Source of the DNA: Progne subis subis
Lineage: Eukaryota > Chordata > Aves > Passeriformes > Hirundinidae
Assembly: GCA_022316685.1 (NCBI GenBank)
Contig: JAKJHU010000382.1
Span: 310,001-374,000 of the forward strand
Direction of reading: 5' to 3'
Length of the DNA: 64,000 bases
Position 1 is the stretch's first letter; each line of letters opens with the position of its first letter. Below are positions 37,477 through 48,462 of this stretch, piece by piece. The translations under genes were made by a program, and so were the position numbers. A model generated the notes under the pieces. It was not told the origin of the DNA. It did not search any database and worked only from the letters and a program-made list of their open reading frames with translations.

Positions 37477-37490
37477 CCGGCAGGGGGCGC
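37477..37490 (+). promoter_or_regulatory. CTCF-type binding motif
   Basis: The sequence ccggcagggggcgc matches the CTCF core (CC-x-x-CAGGGGGCGC) at every strongly constrained base. It lies in the CpG island between two transcription units. The motif is seen directly; occupancy is inference. Confidence 0.6.
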
Positions 37491-37552
37491 CCTGGGCCCG
37501 CGCTCTGAGGCGATGGCGGCGGGCGGGAACGGCGGGGCCGGGCCGGGGCCGG

Positions 37553-37820
37553 GGGGATGGAGCTGCTCCGGGCATCCCCGCTACGGCCGGCACCCCCTTA
37601 TCCAGCTCCTCCCGGTGCTCCCCTGCTCCCTCTCTGCCCGCGGGGATGGAGCTGCTCCGGGCATCCCCGCTACGGCCGGCACCCCCTTATCCAGCTCCTC
37701 CCGGTGCTCCCCTGCTCCCTCTCTGCCCGCGGGGATGGAGCTGCTCCGGGCATCCCCGCTACGGCCGGCATCCCCTTATCCAGCTCCTCCCGGTGCTCCC
37801 CTGCTCCCTCCCGGCCCGCG
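37553..37820 (+). repeat. 89-bp minisatellite, three copies
   Basis: The unit beginning ggggatggagctgctccggg recurs with its ATG at 37557, 37646 and 37735, an exact 89-base period. The copies are nearly identical; the third diverges at its end (gctccctcccggcccgcggg). It lies in the CpG island. Confidence 0.9.
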
Positions 37821-38127
37821 GGGTCTCCCTCGAGGCGAGCCCGCCGGGTGCCGGAGCAGCGGCCCTGCAGATCCCTGCCGGCCCCGCTCGGGTCCGTGTC
37901 CCCCGCTCCCCGTGCCCGGAGCCGCTCCCGATGCCGTTCCCGGTTGTCATTCCCGTGTCCTGCCTCTCCCGTTCCCGAGAAGCCGCAGGGAAAAGGGGAA
38001 GGGCAGCCCCGGGATCCCCCGTTCCCGCAGGGATGTGGCTCCCCGGGATGGGATGCTGGGCCCTCCAGAAAGGAGCTTCCTTCTGTTCTGTTGTTTGCTT
38101 CATTATTGTTAATAAAACCATAAAATC

Positions 38128-38232
38128 GTAGAGCACAGGATCAAAGAACTCGGACTGGGTTGGAAGGGATTGCAAAGCTCATCCCATTCCAGCCCTGCCA
38201 CGGGCAGGGACACCTTCCACTATCCCAGGTTA
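38128..38232 (-). repeat. CR1 fragment
   Basis: actgggttggaagggattgc, ctgccacgggcagggacacc and ttccactatcccaggtt; reverse CR1 tail directly after the CpG island. Confidence 0.8.
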
Positions 38233-40552
38233 AGGTAAACTGGGATTATTCTCTGGAAACTGGCCTTGGTTTCCAGGTGAAATCTGGCCAAGCAGAATTC
38301 ACAACCAGGAGTGTCTAAAATGCTTTCAGAGAACAGTTTAAGCCAAAATCCAGTGACCAGGTTAATACTGGGATGTGCTTGCAGAAGCCCAGCTCCACCT
38401 TTTCCTTCCCCAGCAGGAATTTAGTGATGAACACTGGAAAACTGAACCCCTTTGGGGCTCGAGCTGTTCTTGAGCTCACTTTAAAGACCTTGCACACCAG
38501 CCAAACACACATCTGACATCCCCATCCATCACGTGCAGTCCTGGTTATTTGACATCCAGAGCGTGGGGATGTTCACAGCAGCTGGAGAGGAGGCAGAGGA
38601 GCTGTGGCAAACCTCCCAAATTCCAGGGAAAACCTGCATTTCCTTCTCTGCACCGGGAGGCTGTTCCTAAGCACGTGGAATTCCCTCCTAAACCGTTGTC
38701 AATTTCTGTTTACTCACCCCAGGGTAAGATATTAAAATGAGAAAAAGTGTCCAAAGATGAGGCTCGGGTTACTGATTCCTTCTCCCTACATTCCTTGGAC
38801 CACGACAGTGTTGTTTGTAGCTGGACGAGCACTGAACCTTTGCAGAAAGGGATGATGCCAAGGCTCCAAGGTCACAGCCTCACTGGAAATTTTCCATGTG
38901 GAAATAACCAGTACTCGAGCAGCAATCTAAGACAGAATATGAGGTTACAGGCAAAGAATTGTTTTAGGAACATAAACCATGTTTAATATAATTTTATAAT
39001 CTGGGGGTTGGAGCTGGATGATCTTTGAGATCCCTTCCAACACAAACCATTCTATGCCTTTCTCGTCACTGACAGCTTCATTACTACAGGAAGCAAAGAA
39101 ATGTTCTGGCAGTCTCCTTCTCCTCTTTTCATGTGGAATTCCTGGGTTTGCCCTTCCTAGGACGGGACATTTTGCCAGGGATTTAAGGAAAGTAGCAATT
39201 TTTGTAATACTAAAATTATAGTCTCAGGGACTGGCAACACAAAGATTCTGCTGCATAAATATTGAAAAATAACAACCCAAAAAAATCAAATTTAAATACC
39301 GTGTCCTGTTTTAGTGAGTCTGCTCGGCTGCACAGTGCCAGAATGGGATAAAAAATATTTGAAATACTACTTACAACATTTTTTTAAACTTTAAAGTTAT
39401 TTTCAAAGATGGCTACAAAGTGTAATAACTTCCCCAGTATAAGCAGAATAAACTGAATATATCCTCCAGGCTCAGGTGATTTCTCAGTGTACGAATGTAT
39501 GTTGTATTTTGATTGTTTAATTGGTTTAGGTCCAATGATGACAGTTTTCTGGAGAGGCAGCCAATTCCTGCAGGAAACTTGTTCCAGTTTTTAAAGCCAG
39601 AAAAACCTGGAGTCTCACGGAAAGAAAGAGGAGTTTCTGGCTGACGAGCAAAGCGAGTCCTAATTTTACTAGAAAATCATGCTTTTTAAATACAAATCTT
39701 GAAACTTTTTCAAGATTTGAATAGTTTGGCGCATCATTTAGGGAATTTTGGGGACAGGACCACCCTACATTTGCCTTCTGCAAGCTTTTTATGCATCCCA
39801 TGTTTCCTGTGGAGTGTTAAGTAACACAAACTCTCAGACACTGTGTTGGGTCGCTGATAAGGCTGGATGGATTTTAGTGACTTTAAAGCTCACCTGGAAT
39901 CTGAGTCGTAACTTACTTCTTGTTCATAGCATTATCTCCAAATTAATTGCATGGAACCAATGAACAGCTAAATATTTTATATAAGTATGTTTTTTAAGAG
40001 TGAGAAGCATGTTCAGAATCTGGGTAAGTGCCTCTAAGGAAAGTACTGTGACTTTACCAGCATCACACTGAACATGAAAAACCAGAGTTCTGCTCTTAAA
40101 TTCCAATAAATTCCCCGGTTTAGCTTATCCCGTGGCAGATTTCTGGCCCCTCAGTGCCACTGACCACCTCATCCACCACGAGCTCAGACTAAAATGCTGC
40201 AGTGATGAATTTGGAGTGTCACTTTTTGGATTTGGAGTGTCACATTTTGGATCCACAAAGTGTTTTCTCTTTCTTGGAAGTCCAGCCCGTGTCTGTAGTC
40301 GGCGAACAGGAGCCAGCCCTGTGTGGGGAACGCCTCGTTCGCAGCGGCCGTGTTTGCTCCCTGCGATTTGGCAGGCTCCTGCGCCAGGCTGGGGCTGACT
40401 GGGATGCGCAGGGCTTTGCACCGAGGATGTTCGGCATCCCTAACTGGATTTGGGGATTTGCACGGGGTGGGAATGGAGGCAGAAATCAGCTCCCGGGATT
40501 GGATCTCCATCCTGGAGTGAAGGCTCCTCAGCTGCTCTCGGTATCTCCCCAG
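38233..40552. other. Noncoding interval between the CpG island and the SLC66A1-like exon
   Basis: No coding similarity was seen. It holds a CR1 end (38996), an AT-rich complex block at 39200-40100, and a 21-base duplication (tttggagtgtcac at 40210 and 40231). Confidence 0.5.
38996..39056 (+). repeat. CR1 3'-end fragment
   Basis: gttggagctggatgatcttt, gagatcccttccaacacaaa, ccattctatgc: the last 60 bases of CR1. Confidence 0.7.
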
Positions 40553-40695
40553 CAGAGAGCAGGGGATTGTGCAGGAATGGAGCGCCCTGGATTTGGCACC
40601 TCCTGCAAGAATGTGCCAGGGATGTGTGGGAGTGCTGGAGCCTTGTCACAGGGCTCATTTCCATTGTCTGCTCGTTGCCTGCTGCACTCCCCTAA
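40553..40695 (+). pseudogene. SLC66A1-like (PQ-loop transporter) exon, probably decayed
   Basis: After an acceptor-like gtatctccccag (40541-40552) an open stretch reads NGAPWIWHLLQECARDVWEC and then GLISIVCSLPAALP. This aligns with the N-terminus of SLC66A1/PQLC2 (pattern WIW-x-x-x-x-ECA-x-D-x-W, then GLISI-x-C and the first PQ). In the family the Pro-Gln is followed by more protein; here Pro is followed by TAA (40693-40695). The expected donor GTAAGT appears as CTAAGT (40692-40697). SLC66A1L is the known neighbour of VEPH1 in tetrapods; the family exports cationic amino acids from lysosomes. I call it a remnant, but a short alternative transcript cannot be ruled out. The comparison is from memory. 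Confidence 0.55.
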
Positions 40696-42733
40696 GTTGA
40701 AAGTCTTAAGCAGTTCTCAGATTTAAACACGAGTAATCTTGCCTGAAGCCTTTTGCAAAAGCTGCCTTTTTTTAATTATTTTTTTAAAATTTTATCTTGG
40801 ATATGTCCCTCTATCTGCATAATACAGATGGAATAATATGCCAGAGAAGCATGTTGTTCATGTTTGCAAAAATATTTGGTGGTTGACAAATGAGCTTGAT
40901 GTACTGTGCTGTTGTACTGACTTGACACTAATCTCTGCCACTTAGAGCAAATGAGAATAAATCACCTCTCCTCTCTTATCTTCTCCACCCCAAGTTGTGT
41001 GTGCTCTTGCAGCTGAAGCTGGCTCAAGGTTTATTTAAATCCACGCTTTCCCACCGGTCCTGTCCTGCCAATTCCGTTTGGGTTGGGAAGAAGTCAGGAG
41101 CAGGACTGGAGCTGGCATTTGCACAGTGCTGAACCGCTTGGTCACTGTGTTCAGGTTCCAGATGTGCAGGTAGGAGATGACAAAGGAAAAGCAGGAGTGA
41201 TCTCAGCAGCTAAAGATGCCTGGAAAAAAATGGGATTGACTCCAAAGTCTGTCCCCATAAGGGGGATATCATTTACTGGCCTGGTAAAAGGGCTGTGGAC
41301 ATGAAGTGAAATAAAACCAGGCTTGCTCAGCTGGTGAGCTGCAGAACTGTGAGCTGAAATATTAATTGGAGAGGGGCTTTACATTAAAACTGTCATGTTT
41401 GTGAGCACGGAATTCAGGCAGGTATGTCCAGTGGGCTCAGGTTTGGGATTGCTCCCTAGTCCCATCGTCGATCTGAATCACAGCTCTCCAGTTTAGGGGC
41501 TTAAGTGGAGTTGTGAACTCTGCTCATTCTGTGTTTAACTGAGAGTTCTCTTATTTCTGCCACCTATAAACCAAGTCATAACTGCCCAGATGTTTACACT
41601 GGTGTTTATTTCTGGCAGTGATTTGGTGTTTGTCGTTCACATTATGATCATGAAGCAACATTTCTGTGCAGTTGAGGGATTTCAAATTATTTGCCTACTG
41701 AACAAGCGAATGTTTCGTTTCTTTCAGATTGTCACTGCTGCTTTTAATGTGGACCAGGAGCTAATTATGATTTCACAGTTTGTTTAATGTAAGCTTAAGA
41801 ACCAGAAGGTGACAAAAGGTAAGTTTTTACAACAATAAAATGTTCTCCATGATGTAGCACTGTCTTTACGGAGAGATTTTCCTACAGCATCTAAACACAT
41901 TTTTTTTTCAGAGGGATCCAAAAACAGAATGTAGAAATTCTGGAGTTCTGAGACCTGTTGCCTCCAGTTTTCCCTTCCTTCTCATTTCTGACCCACACAC
42001 ATCTGTGAATATTTTCCATGGAATACTTTCAGTTGATGCAGACATAAAAAAATGCAATAGATTTTTGGAATCTGGTTCCATGTTTTAACTGACTCCATGG
42101 TTTTTGTGGAAATATGTGGGAGTTGAAACCAAGCCTGATTTCTTTGTGGGGTTCAGTTGGTTTCCTCCCCGTTGATTGAAAGCGGGCTTTATTTGCTTAT
42201 AGCATAAAATACTTTGACATCTTCATGTGTTCCGTTTCAATATATGCGTTTAAGAAAACATATTCCAAGGAATGAAATTACTGGGGTTGTGCTTGAGCAA
42301 ATCCTGGCAGTGGCTGGAATGTTCAGCCTGCCCAAGGCCTACTGTTTTGTCTGAAATGGAAGACAACTCTCTTCATATTGTATCAAATCAAAACCATTAA
42401 CTCATCAATTTAAAAAGAAAAAAAAGAAAAAAAAATAAATAGGAAAGAAAATCCACGGCACAGCAGAGGTAACAAAAAGCTGAAGTAAACCAGATGCCTC
42501 CCCACACACTACATGGAGGTAAGGCAGATTCAATATGGAACTGATAATAAACCTGGGGAGAGGGCAGTGCTGAGCGATTCCCTTCCTCCTCTGGAAACAA
42601 ACCCAGGCTTTGGAGCATGGAACTGCCACTGCCTGGTCCAAAATGATACAGTCACCAATATCTTGGCGAGATTTTAGTGGTTCGCATTCCAAATATTGCA
42701 GTTTTTCATCAGGATGTGTGGAAAGAAAGCTAC

Positions 42734-42831
42734 ATTCTATTCTGTTCTATTCTATTCTATTCTATTCTATTCTAGTCTAGTCTAGTCTAGTCTAGTCTAG
42801 TCTAGTCTAGTCTAGTCTGTTCTATTCTATC
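42734..42831 (+). repeat. TTCTA / TCTAG pentanucleotide microsatellite
   Basis: About 100 bases. A TTCTA array changes to TCTAG after 42770 and returns to TTCTA at the right end. Confidence 0.95.
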
Positions 42832-44896
42832 CGTCAGTTTTGTTTATCAGCTGTTATTTAATCATAAATTAGATATCATCCACCACCACCAAGGAGCTCC
42901 CCAGCAGTTCCTCCGCTGCCACCCTCAGCACTACAACAGTGAGCAGGGGTGGGCACAGAGCCCAGAAAAAAAGAGGTGGAACTTCCACCGCTGCCAAGAA
43001 AAAGAGACGTGAAACTCTACCTTTACATTTGCATATTTGTACTGCAAACAGAAAGCGACCTCAAATCAACAGCAGATGTTATTTTTCAGCTAATTTGTTT
43101 GTGTGCCATTCCAGGCAGTCCCAGCCTGAGGAATCTGGGGTGTGGAGCTCTGAGCGTCGCTGCCCTCTGTCAGCTGCCCCTCGGGAACCAGCAGCACAGC
43201 CCAGCAATCCCAAGGAATAATGTCAATTCCTACCCGTTTCCATTTAAAAAAAAAATAATTAAAAATAAAAAAAAAATCCCACCCAGTAGCGTCTGAAAAG
43301 TTTGTGTACTTTGAAAAAAAAACTGGAGGATTTTTTTAACAAGGATTTAGCAATCATATATGTGGATGCTTTTCCCACCCGTCCCAGAATAAAGAAGTTG
43401 TAAAATTGCTTCTTTCAGCAGCTTCCCAGGCTCGCTGTGTGCTTTGGGCCCCGAGGATGCGCTGCTCTGAACTAACAGAACATAAATGTTGTGTCTCTGC
43501 CTGTGGGAAATGCTGTCAACATCCACGTGGAGACCACAAAAAAAAAAAAAAAAAAAATCAATAAAAGTGGAAAATCACCATTGTACCTGCTGCTGTCAGT
43601 GCAGCGGGAAAGTTCACAGCCCATTCCTGCAGTTTGATGGCCCTTCCTGCTAATGCCAGGGAAATAATTGTAATCCAGCAGCACGGCCCAGCAGGGAGGC
43701 AGCTTATTTTCAAAACACAGCCAGAGCGAGAAAACCAGCAACTCTTAAACCGTGAAAAATGAGCATTTTGCTTTCTCCAGACAAGATGATTTTTTTGTTG
43801 GGGTTTTTTTTGGTTGGTTTTTTTTTTTTTTTTTTTTTTTGTGGCTCGAGCTACGGTTTTTAGTTTTGGTTTGAGTTATTGTGCCCAGGCTTTTTTAGCA
43901 GGAGGACTGGATTGATAGCAGTGTCATACCCAAAGCCTGGCACCGGTTTTGATGTGCGTTGTTGTGAGATGAAGATGAAAGCTCTCCTCGCCCTCTCTGG
44001 TCACCTGAAGAGCAGCACTGCGCTGCCTGGAAGGAGTTCTGTCCACAAACTCAGCCCCTGGACTCTCGTTTCAATCCTCTGAAATGCCTCAGGGCGTTCT
44101 TGCCAAAACCCCTGCACTTTTCTTTTCCAGAACTCTCCTGGTCTGATTGAAATGCCAGCCTTCATTTGTGGCTGTGTGTCCTGGCTGTTCCCTCAGCCCC
44201 AGAAAAACGGGAGTGGCTTTTTTGGCACTTTTTCTGTTCCCTCCGGCGTTGGATTGTCCCTCACGCTGAGCCTTCCTCAACTCAACCCTCCACTTCGCTT
44301 TTGGGACTGAAAACAATGGGATTCTTTTTTTCCCGTTCAGAGAAGGATGATGAGAATTTTAGGAAAATTCTGGTCTTCGATTGCTGGAAAAAGATTGATT
44401 GGCAGGGAAGAGGAAGGGAATATTCACGGCTGGATTTATCAGCAGAAATCTGCTTTGTAGGATTGCTGTCATGAGCAAGTGGCATTCCCCCCTTTTCCTT
44501 CTCCATGCTATTCCATCATGGAAATAAACGTTAGAATTAGAGGAAAATTTGCTTTAAATCTCAACCCCTTTTCACCAAGGGGCCATTACAGCCTCTTCGC
44601 TATCAGCATATTTAAAAAAGCCCAACAAACACATCAAAAGACCAGAAGATTTTACTTGGTCAATTGTATACAGACATTTTAATTGATTATGGAAGTGATT
44701 CATTAATTTCTAAGCCTATTCACCTTCCTTCTCTACCTGGAGTATTTTCAAAAAGATCTGCTAAATCGACCGCTACAGCAACGGATTCCTTAAAATCTTG
44801 TTACCATTTGGAAGCAGATTATCCTGCTGTTTGCATTTTGTGTTAATCCTTCCCAGATTAAAAGCAGGTTCTTCACCAGGTTTAACCTGGAACTCT

Positions 44897-44942
44897 TCAG
44901 GAGTTATGATTCCCAGGAGTTACGATTCCCAGGAGTTATTGT
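44897..44942 (+). repeat. 17-bp tandem repeat, three copies
   Basis: aggagttatgattccc, aggagttacgattccc and aggagttattg in a row. Confidence 0.75.
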
Positions 44943-45430
44943 CTTTCTGATGAAAGGAATTTCAGAAAGCCTTGCAATCAGAGGGGTGACCAGACAGCCC
45001 TGGCCTCGGGATGGGCCCCGACATTCCAGTGTCATTCCCAAACCCCGGACGGTGGGTAAACGCTGGGTAAACCCTTCTGCACCTGCGGAACACAGACCCC
45101 CCGAGGTGGGCACGCCGAGCTGCGGCTCCTGGCCTGCTCTGAAACCAATCCTGCTTTTATCTGTTACGGGGCAGTGCATTCTGTGAGCAGACTGTGGGAT
45201 TCAGGGGGTTATTCCATGGACAAAGTCCTGACTTTCTCCTGCTCCAGCCCCAGCTGGAAACATAAACCAGGCAGTATTTATTTACCCAAAACTCCCCAGA
45301 ACTTGATTTTGACGACCCTCACAGAGCGCTCCGTACAGATTTGCAGATGCTTTTCTATGACAGGCTCTGAAAATCAACTTTTTATTGCCCCCGAAGCTCC
45401 CCCCGTCCGTTCCCTGCCCCGGGATTGCAG

Positions 45431-45545
45431 TGCCAGCCTGCACATGCCATCAGTTCCTGGGCTCTGGCTTGATTGGGGTCTGAATCCAATCTTGTTAATA
45501 GTCCTCCACTCCGAATTGTATTGGAAACAGATGCTTCCAAATCAG
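45431..45545 (+). pseudogene. Degraded second SLC66A1-like exon
   Basis: In one frame 45440-45502 reads HAISSWALA, stop, LGSESNLVNS. This lines up with the SLC66A1 segment QALSLWFLLGWIGGDSCNLI at A, S, W, L, G, S, N and L positions, with TGA (45470-45472) where the family has a tryptophan (TGG). After a frame change the end reads ELYWKQMLPNQ before CAG|GTTGAG (donor at 45546), like the family's exon end FLADQLPLQ. The stop, missing codons and frame change indicate a dead exon. It follows the 40553 exon in the right order and strand. The alignment was made by eye against remembered family sequence. Confidence 0.45.
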
Positions 45546-46267
45546 GTTGAGGAGCTTACAGGAATCTGGTCAAGTATAAAGTGTTGGTTGGGAAGGGATG
45601 GAGTATTTGTAATCAAGAGAAAACAAAAGCAGACCTCCTGCTTGGAGAGCCCTGAAGGTAAAGAAGGGACAGCTTTTAAAAAAGAGCTTCACTGCTGCCT
45701 CTTGCCAAGCAAGAAAATAAAAATCTGACAAATTTATCCATCACTTCAGTCCACAGACCAAAGGACGGGCTCACCTGGGTCTCGGAAAAGAGGAATTAAC
45801 CCCAAAAGTCCTTATTTCTAAGAAGGACGTGTTTCATCATTGCTATTTGTGTAACAGTCTGTTTTGAGGAGAAATTGCCTAATTCTGGTCGACTTTATTC
45901 CTGATTGTGTCCAGAGTTTCATTAGGTGGAAAACAAACCCTCATTTCTCAAGGTCCAAGGCAGGATTACGAGCTCACTCCCTCTGTGTCGGCTGCACTAT
46001 TCCCGCGCTTCCATCTGCCGCGGACTAATCCTGGGAACAGACGGGCTCCTGCTCGGGATTCCCCCGGAGCCCCTTCAGCCCGGCGGAGCAGGGTCCCAGC
46101 TCCCTCACTGTTGGAGTCCAGGGCATTCCTTTGGTTGCCCTGGAGGGTCAGGGACCTGGGCAGGGGGCTCTGAGACCCCAGCCCAGAGCTCAGAGAGACA
46201 CTGGCTTTGATCCCAGTCCATGGGAAAAGGCTTCCTAAACTGAGAGAGGGTTTGCAGGCCACGGGAG

Positions 46268-46704
46268 TGTGAAAAATAGTAGTTTAGTTTATCATAGAGT
46301 GAAAAAAATAGTAATTTTAGGTTCATAGCATTGGAGTGAATGGGGACAAGATGGAGAATCTGGGGCGTTGTCTCCTTCTTCTTCCTTCTCCTTCCCTCAC
46401 TCCATTTCTGCAGTGACGTGGGCACAAAGTAGTTAGTGAGGATTGGGTCAGTGTAGAGATGACCTTTTTAGTAATAGTGATAGACATTGGTAAGAAATAG
46501 TAAATAACGAACACGTAGTAATTAGTATAAAAGATTAAGGACTGCCCAGCTCGGGGGGAGACGTGAGCAGTCCGTGCAGCTGCAAACATCTCGTTGGACT
46601 GTGAGAAATTTGTAAGATAAGAAACAATAAATGAAAAATGCAACCTTGAAAAATCTACACCTGAAGACTCCGTCTCTTCCTTCGGCTTGGCTCGGAGCTG
46701 TGCA
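46268..46704 (+). mobile_element. Probable solo LTR of an endogenous retrovirus
   Basis: About 440 bases beginning TGTGAAAAATAGTAG and ending near GCTGTGCA, with a promoter-like agtataaaagatt (about 46525) and a polyadenylation-like aataaatgaaa (46626) in the order expected for U3-R-U5. Near-matching GGGAG/GGGGG flanks may be a worn target duplication. No retroviral gene lies next to it. The boundaries are approximate. Confidence 0.6.
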
Positions 46705-47305
46705 GGGGGGAAAGGGACCCTGAAACCACCTGAATGTTGGGGAAGCCCCCCGACACCTCACCCCGAGCTCTGCTGGCTCAGCTGGAGGGGTTTGCTTGCA
46801 CAAGAAGCCAGTTGTCCCATAATTAATGGGAGCATCCAATTGTCCGCGCAGCGTGAGCTGCCCTCCTGGCCGCTTTCACGGGAGCTCCATCGCTGCACAC
46901 CTGAATTATGAACTGCGCAGGATTCCCTCTTCCAGTCAGCGCTCCCTCCCTCTTTGAGCAGGAGATGGGCGGGAGAATATCCTCGGGATGTTCTGGAGCC
47001 TGTCGGAGATGCTGAACCCACGTTTGGATTTTAGTAGAGGGCTGTGTTCTGTGCATGAGTATTTAATGTTTCTGTCATTCACAGGGCTGCACTCCTACAT
47101 GATTTAAAGTCCTAAATCAGTCCAGCCCTTGGAGCAGCACCCTCCTGAAGTTTCTAAGAGCCTGAATCTAGTGCAAGTTTTTCTGGAAAACTTCATACTT
47201 TTCTCTTATTTCCTCCCCTGTGTCCTTCCTCCCCTGCTCCCTCCAAACCCAAACAACTCTGCTTTGTGTTTAGCTCAGAAAAAACCCTTCACCGAGATTT
47301 TTTTC

Positions 47306-47391
47306 CTTTATTTTATTTTATTTTATTTTATTTTATTTTATTTTATTTTATTTTATTTTATTTTATTTTTATTTTTATTTTTATTTTTATT
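47306..47391 (+). repeat. TTTTA microsatellite
   Basis: About 12 copies of the five-base unit, followed by about five copies lengthened to six bases (TTTTTA). Confidence 0.95.
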
Positions 47392-47995
47392 CTTTTTGCT
47401 TTGACATCACCCTATTGTCAAGGAATTGTGTTCAGCTCTTCCACATGTTTTCCTTTTCATTAAGCATGGCCAAGCTGTCACTGGACAGCCAGAGTTTATT
47501 CAGCAAGAGCCAAGCTGCTGTACACAGACTTCTCCTGCACCTTTGGAATCCTTTCTATCCCTCCACAAAACATCAGGCCCTGCAATTTAATTACTGGGCT
47601 AAAAATAGAAGCCTGGCCTGACAATTGAGCCAGGAGAGTTTCCCAGCCAGGCATTCAACTTCTCTGCACTCCTGTAAATGCTCGGGGTTGCCTCCAGTTT
47701 TTAAACTCGGTTTTTAAATTCATCTCAGGTTTTTAAATTGCCAGTACACTGTTAAATCTCATGGAACAAATTTGCAGCAGCAGCTCAGTGGCTGTCAGAA
47801 AGTTTACCCTGGAACTCGCTTTGGTTGCCTCCACTCCGGGCTCTCTCTTGAGGTCTGAAAGTTCCTGGGTTCGGTATTTTAGCAGTTGTTACCCTGGTTT
47901 TTCTGAGTTTTTTAAAGCCTTTTGAATTTCATAAATGGAGTCAGATCTTTTAGTTACTGTACAATATTAGAGCAGTTTTCTACCTTTCCCACAGA

Positions 47996-48266
47996 TGTAA
48001 CATAAACAAATCCTTTGTTTTTCATTCTCTGTCCTTTGTTTGCATATTTCTAACCTAAAAACAATTGTAACTGACAATTGGTCTGGCCACTGAGGCTGAG
48101 GGGTGGAAACCCCAAAAAGCCAATCTTTGGCCAGACCCACAAATGTATAAAAAGTAAAAATAAACAAAGGGTCTCTTCTCTCCGCTGTCTCGGCTGTGAG
48201 CTGGATCGGAAGGACCTCTGCGGAAATCTCTCGTCTCGTGTGACTGCTTTGTGTGTCTCGGTGACA
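47996..48266 (+). mobile_element. Probable second solo LTR
   Basis: Begins about TGTAACATAAAC and ends about CGGTGACA. A tgtataaaaag (48145-48155) is followed by aataaacaaa (48160-48169) and a ctctcgtctcgtg tail, the arrangement of an LTR core promoter, polyadenylation signal and U5. The sequence differs from the LTR at 46268. No internal viral genes are adjacent. The borders are uncertain because no clear target duplication is seen. Confidence 0.5.
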
Positions 48267-48404
48267 AGCAGTTTAGCTTTTTTTTTTATTTATTTTTTAA
48301 AAGGGAGCAGCTAAAACATTCTGGAAATCCTCTTTAATAAGCTGCACACAATTAGTGTTGATCATTTATTCGCCTGCAGAGCTCTGGGGCTCAGGGTGCT
48401 GCAG

Positions 48405-48462
48405 CCCAGGGGTTTGGGGATGGCTTTTCCAGCCTTAAACGCTCCATGATTCTGTCACTCTG
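48405..48462 (+). repeat. Possible CR1 3'-end fragment
   Basis: ggggatggcttttccagcct then ctccatgattctgtcac; short and diverged. Confidence 0.4.

Larger units (their letters stand above)
37380..38060. promoter_or_regulatory. CpG island
   Basis: The most CpG-dense part of the window: runs such as gaggccgcagcgccgcgcgc and ggcggcgggcgggaacggcg. It contains a CTCF-like motif and a three-copy minisatellite. It lies between VEPH1 (minus, to the left) and the SLC66A1-like exon (plus, 40.55 kb), so it could be the promoter of either or a shared one. The long open frames through it on the plus strand come from GC-richness and a repeat of 89 bases, which passes through all three frames; I do not call them genes. 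Confidence 0.65.
40700..45430. other. Noncoding interval between the two SLC66A1-like remnants
   Basis: Contains the TTCTA/TCTAG microsatellite, poly-A and poly-T runs at 43540-43560 and 43813-43841, and AT-rich sequence. No supported gene. Confidence 0.5.

Noticed and set aside
37513..38131. Three overlapping plus-strand open frames of 160-200 codons in the CpG island, repeating MELLRASPLRP
   Set aside because: They arise from the 89-base minisatellite read in three frames and from GC-rich DNA with few stops; the products resemble no protein family.
41729..41787. Possible SLC66A1-like exon reading NVDQELIMISQF after a good tttctttcag acceptor
   Set aside because: Only N-x-DQ-x-L matches the family, and the 45431-45545 segment covers the same part of the protein with far more matching positions.
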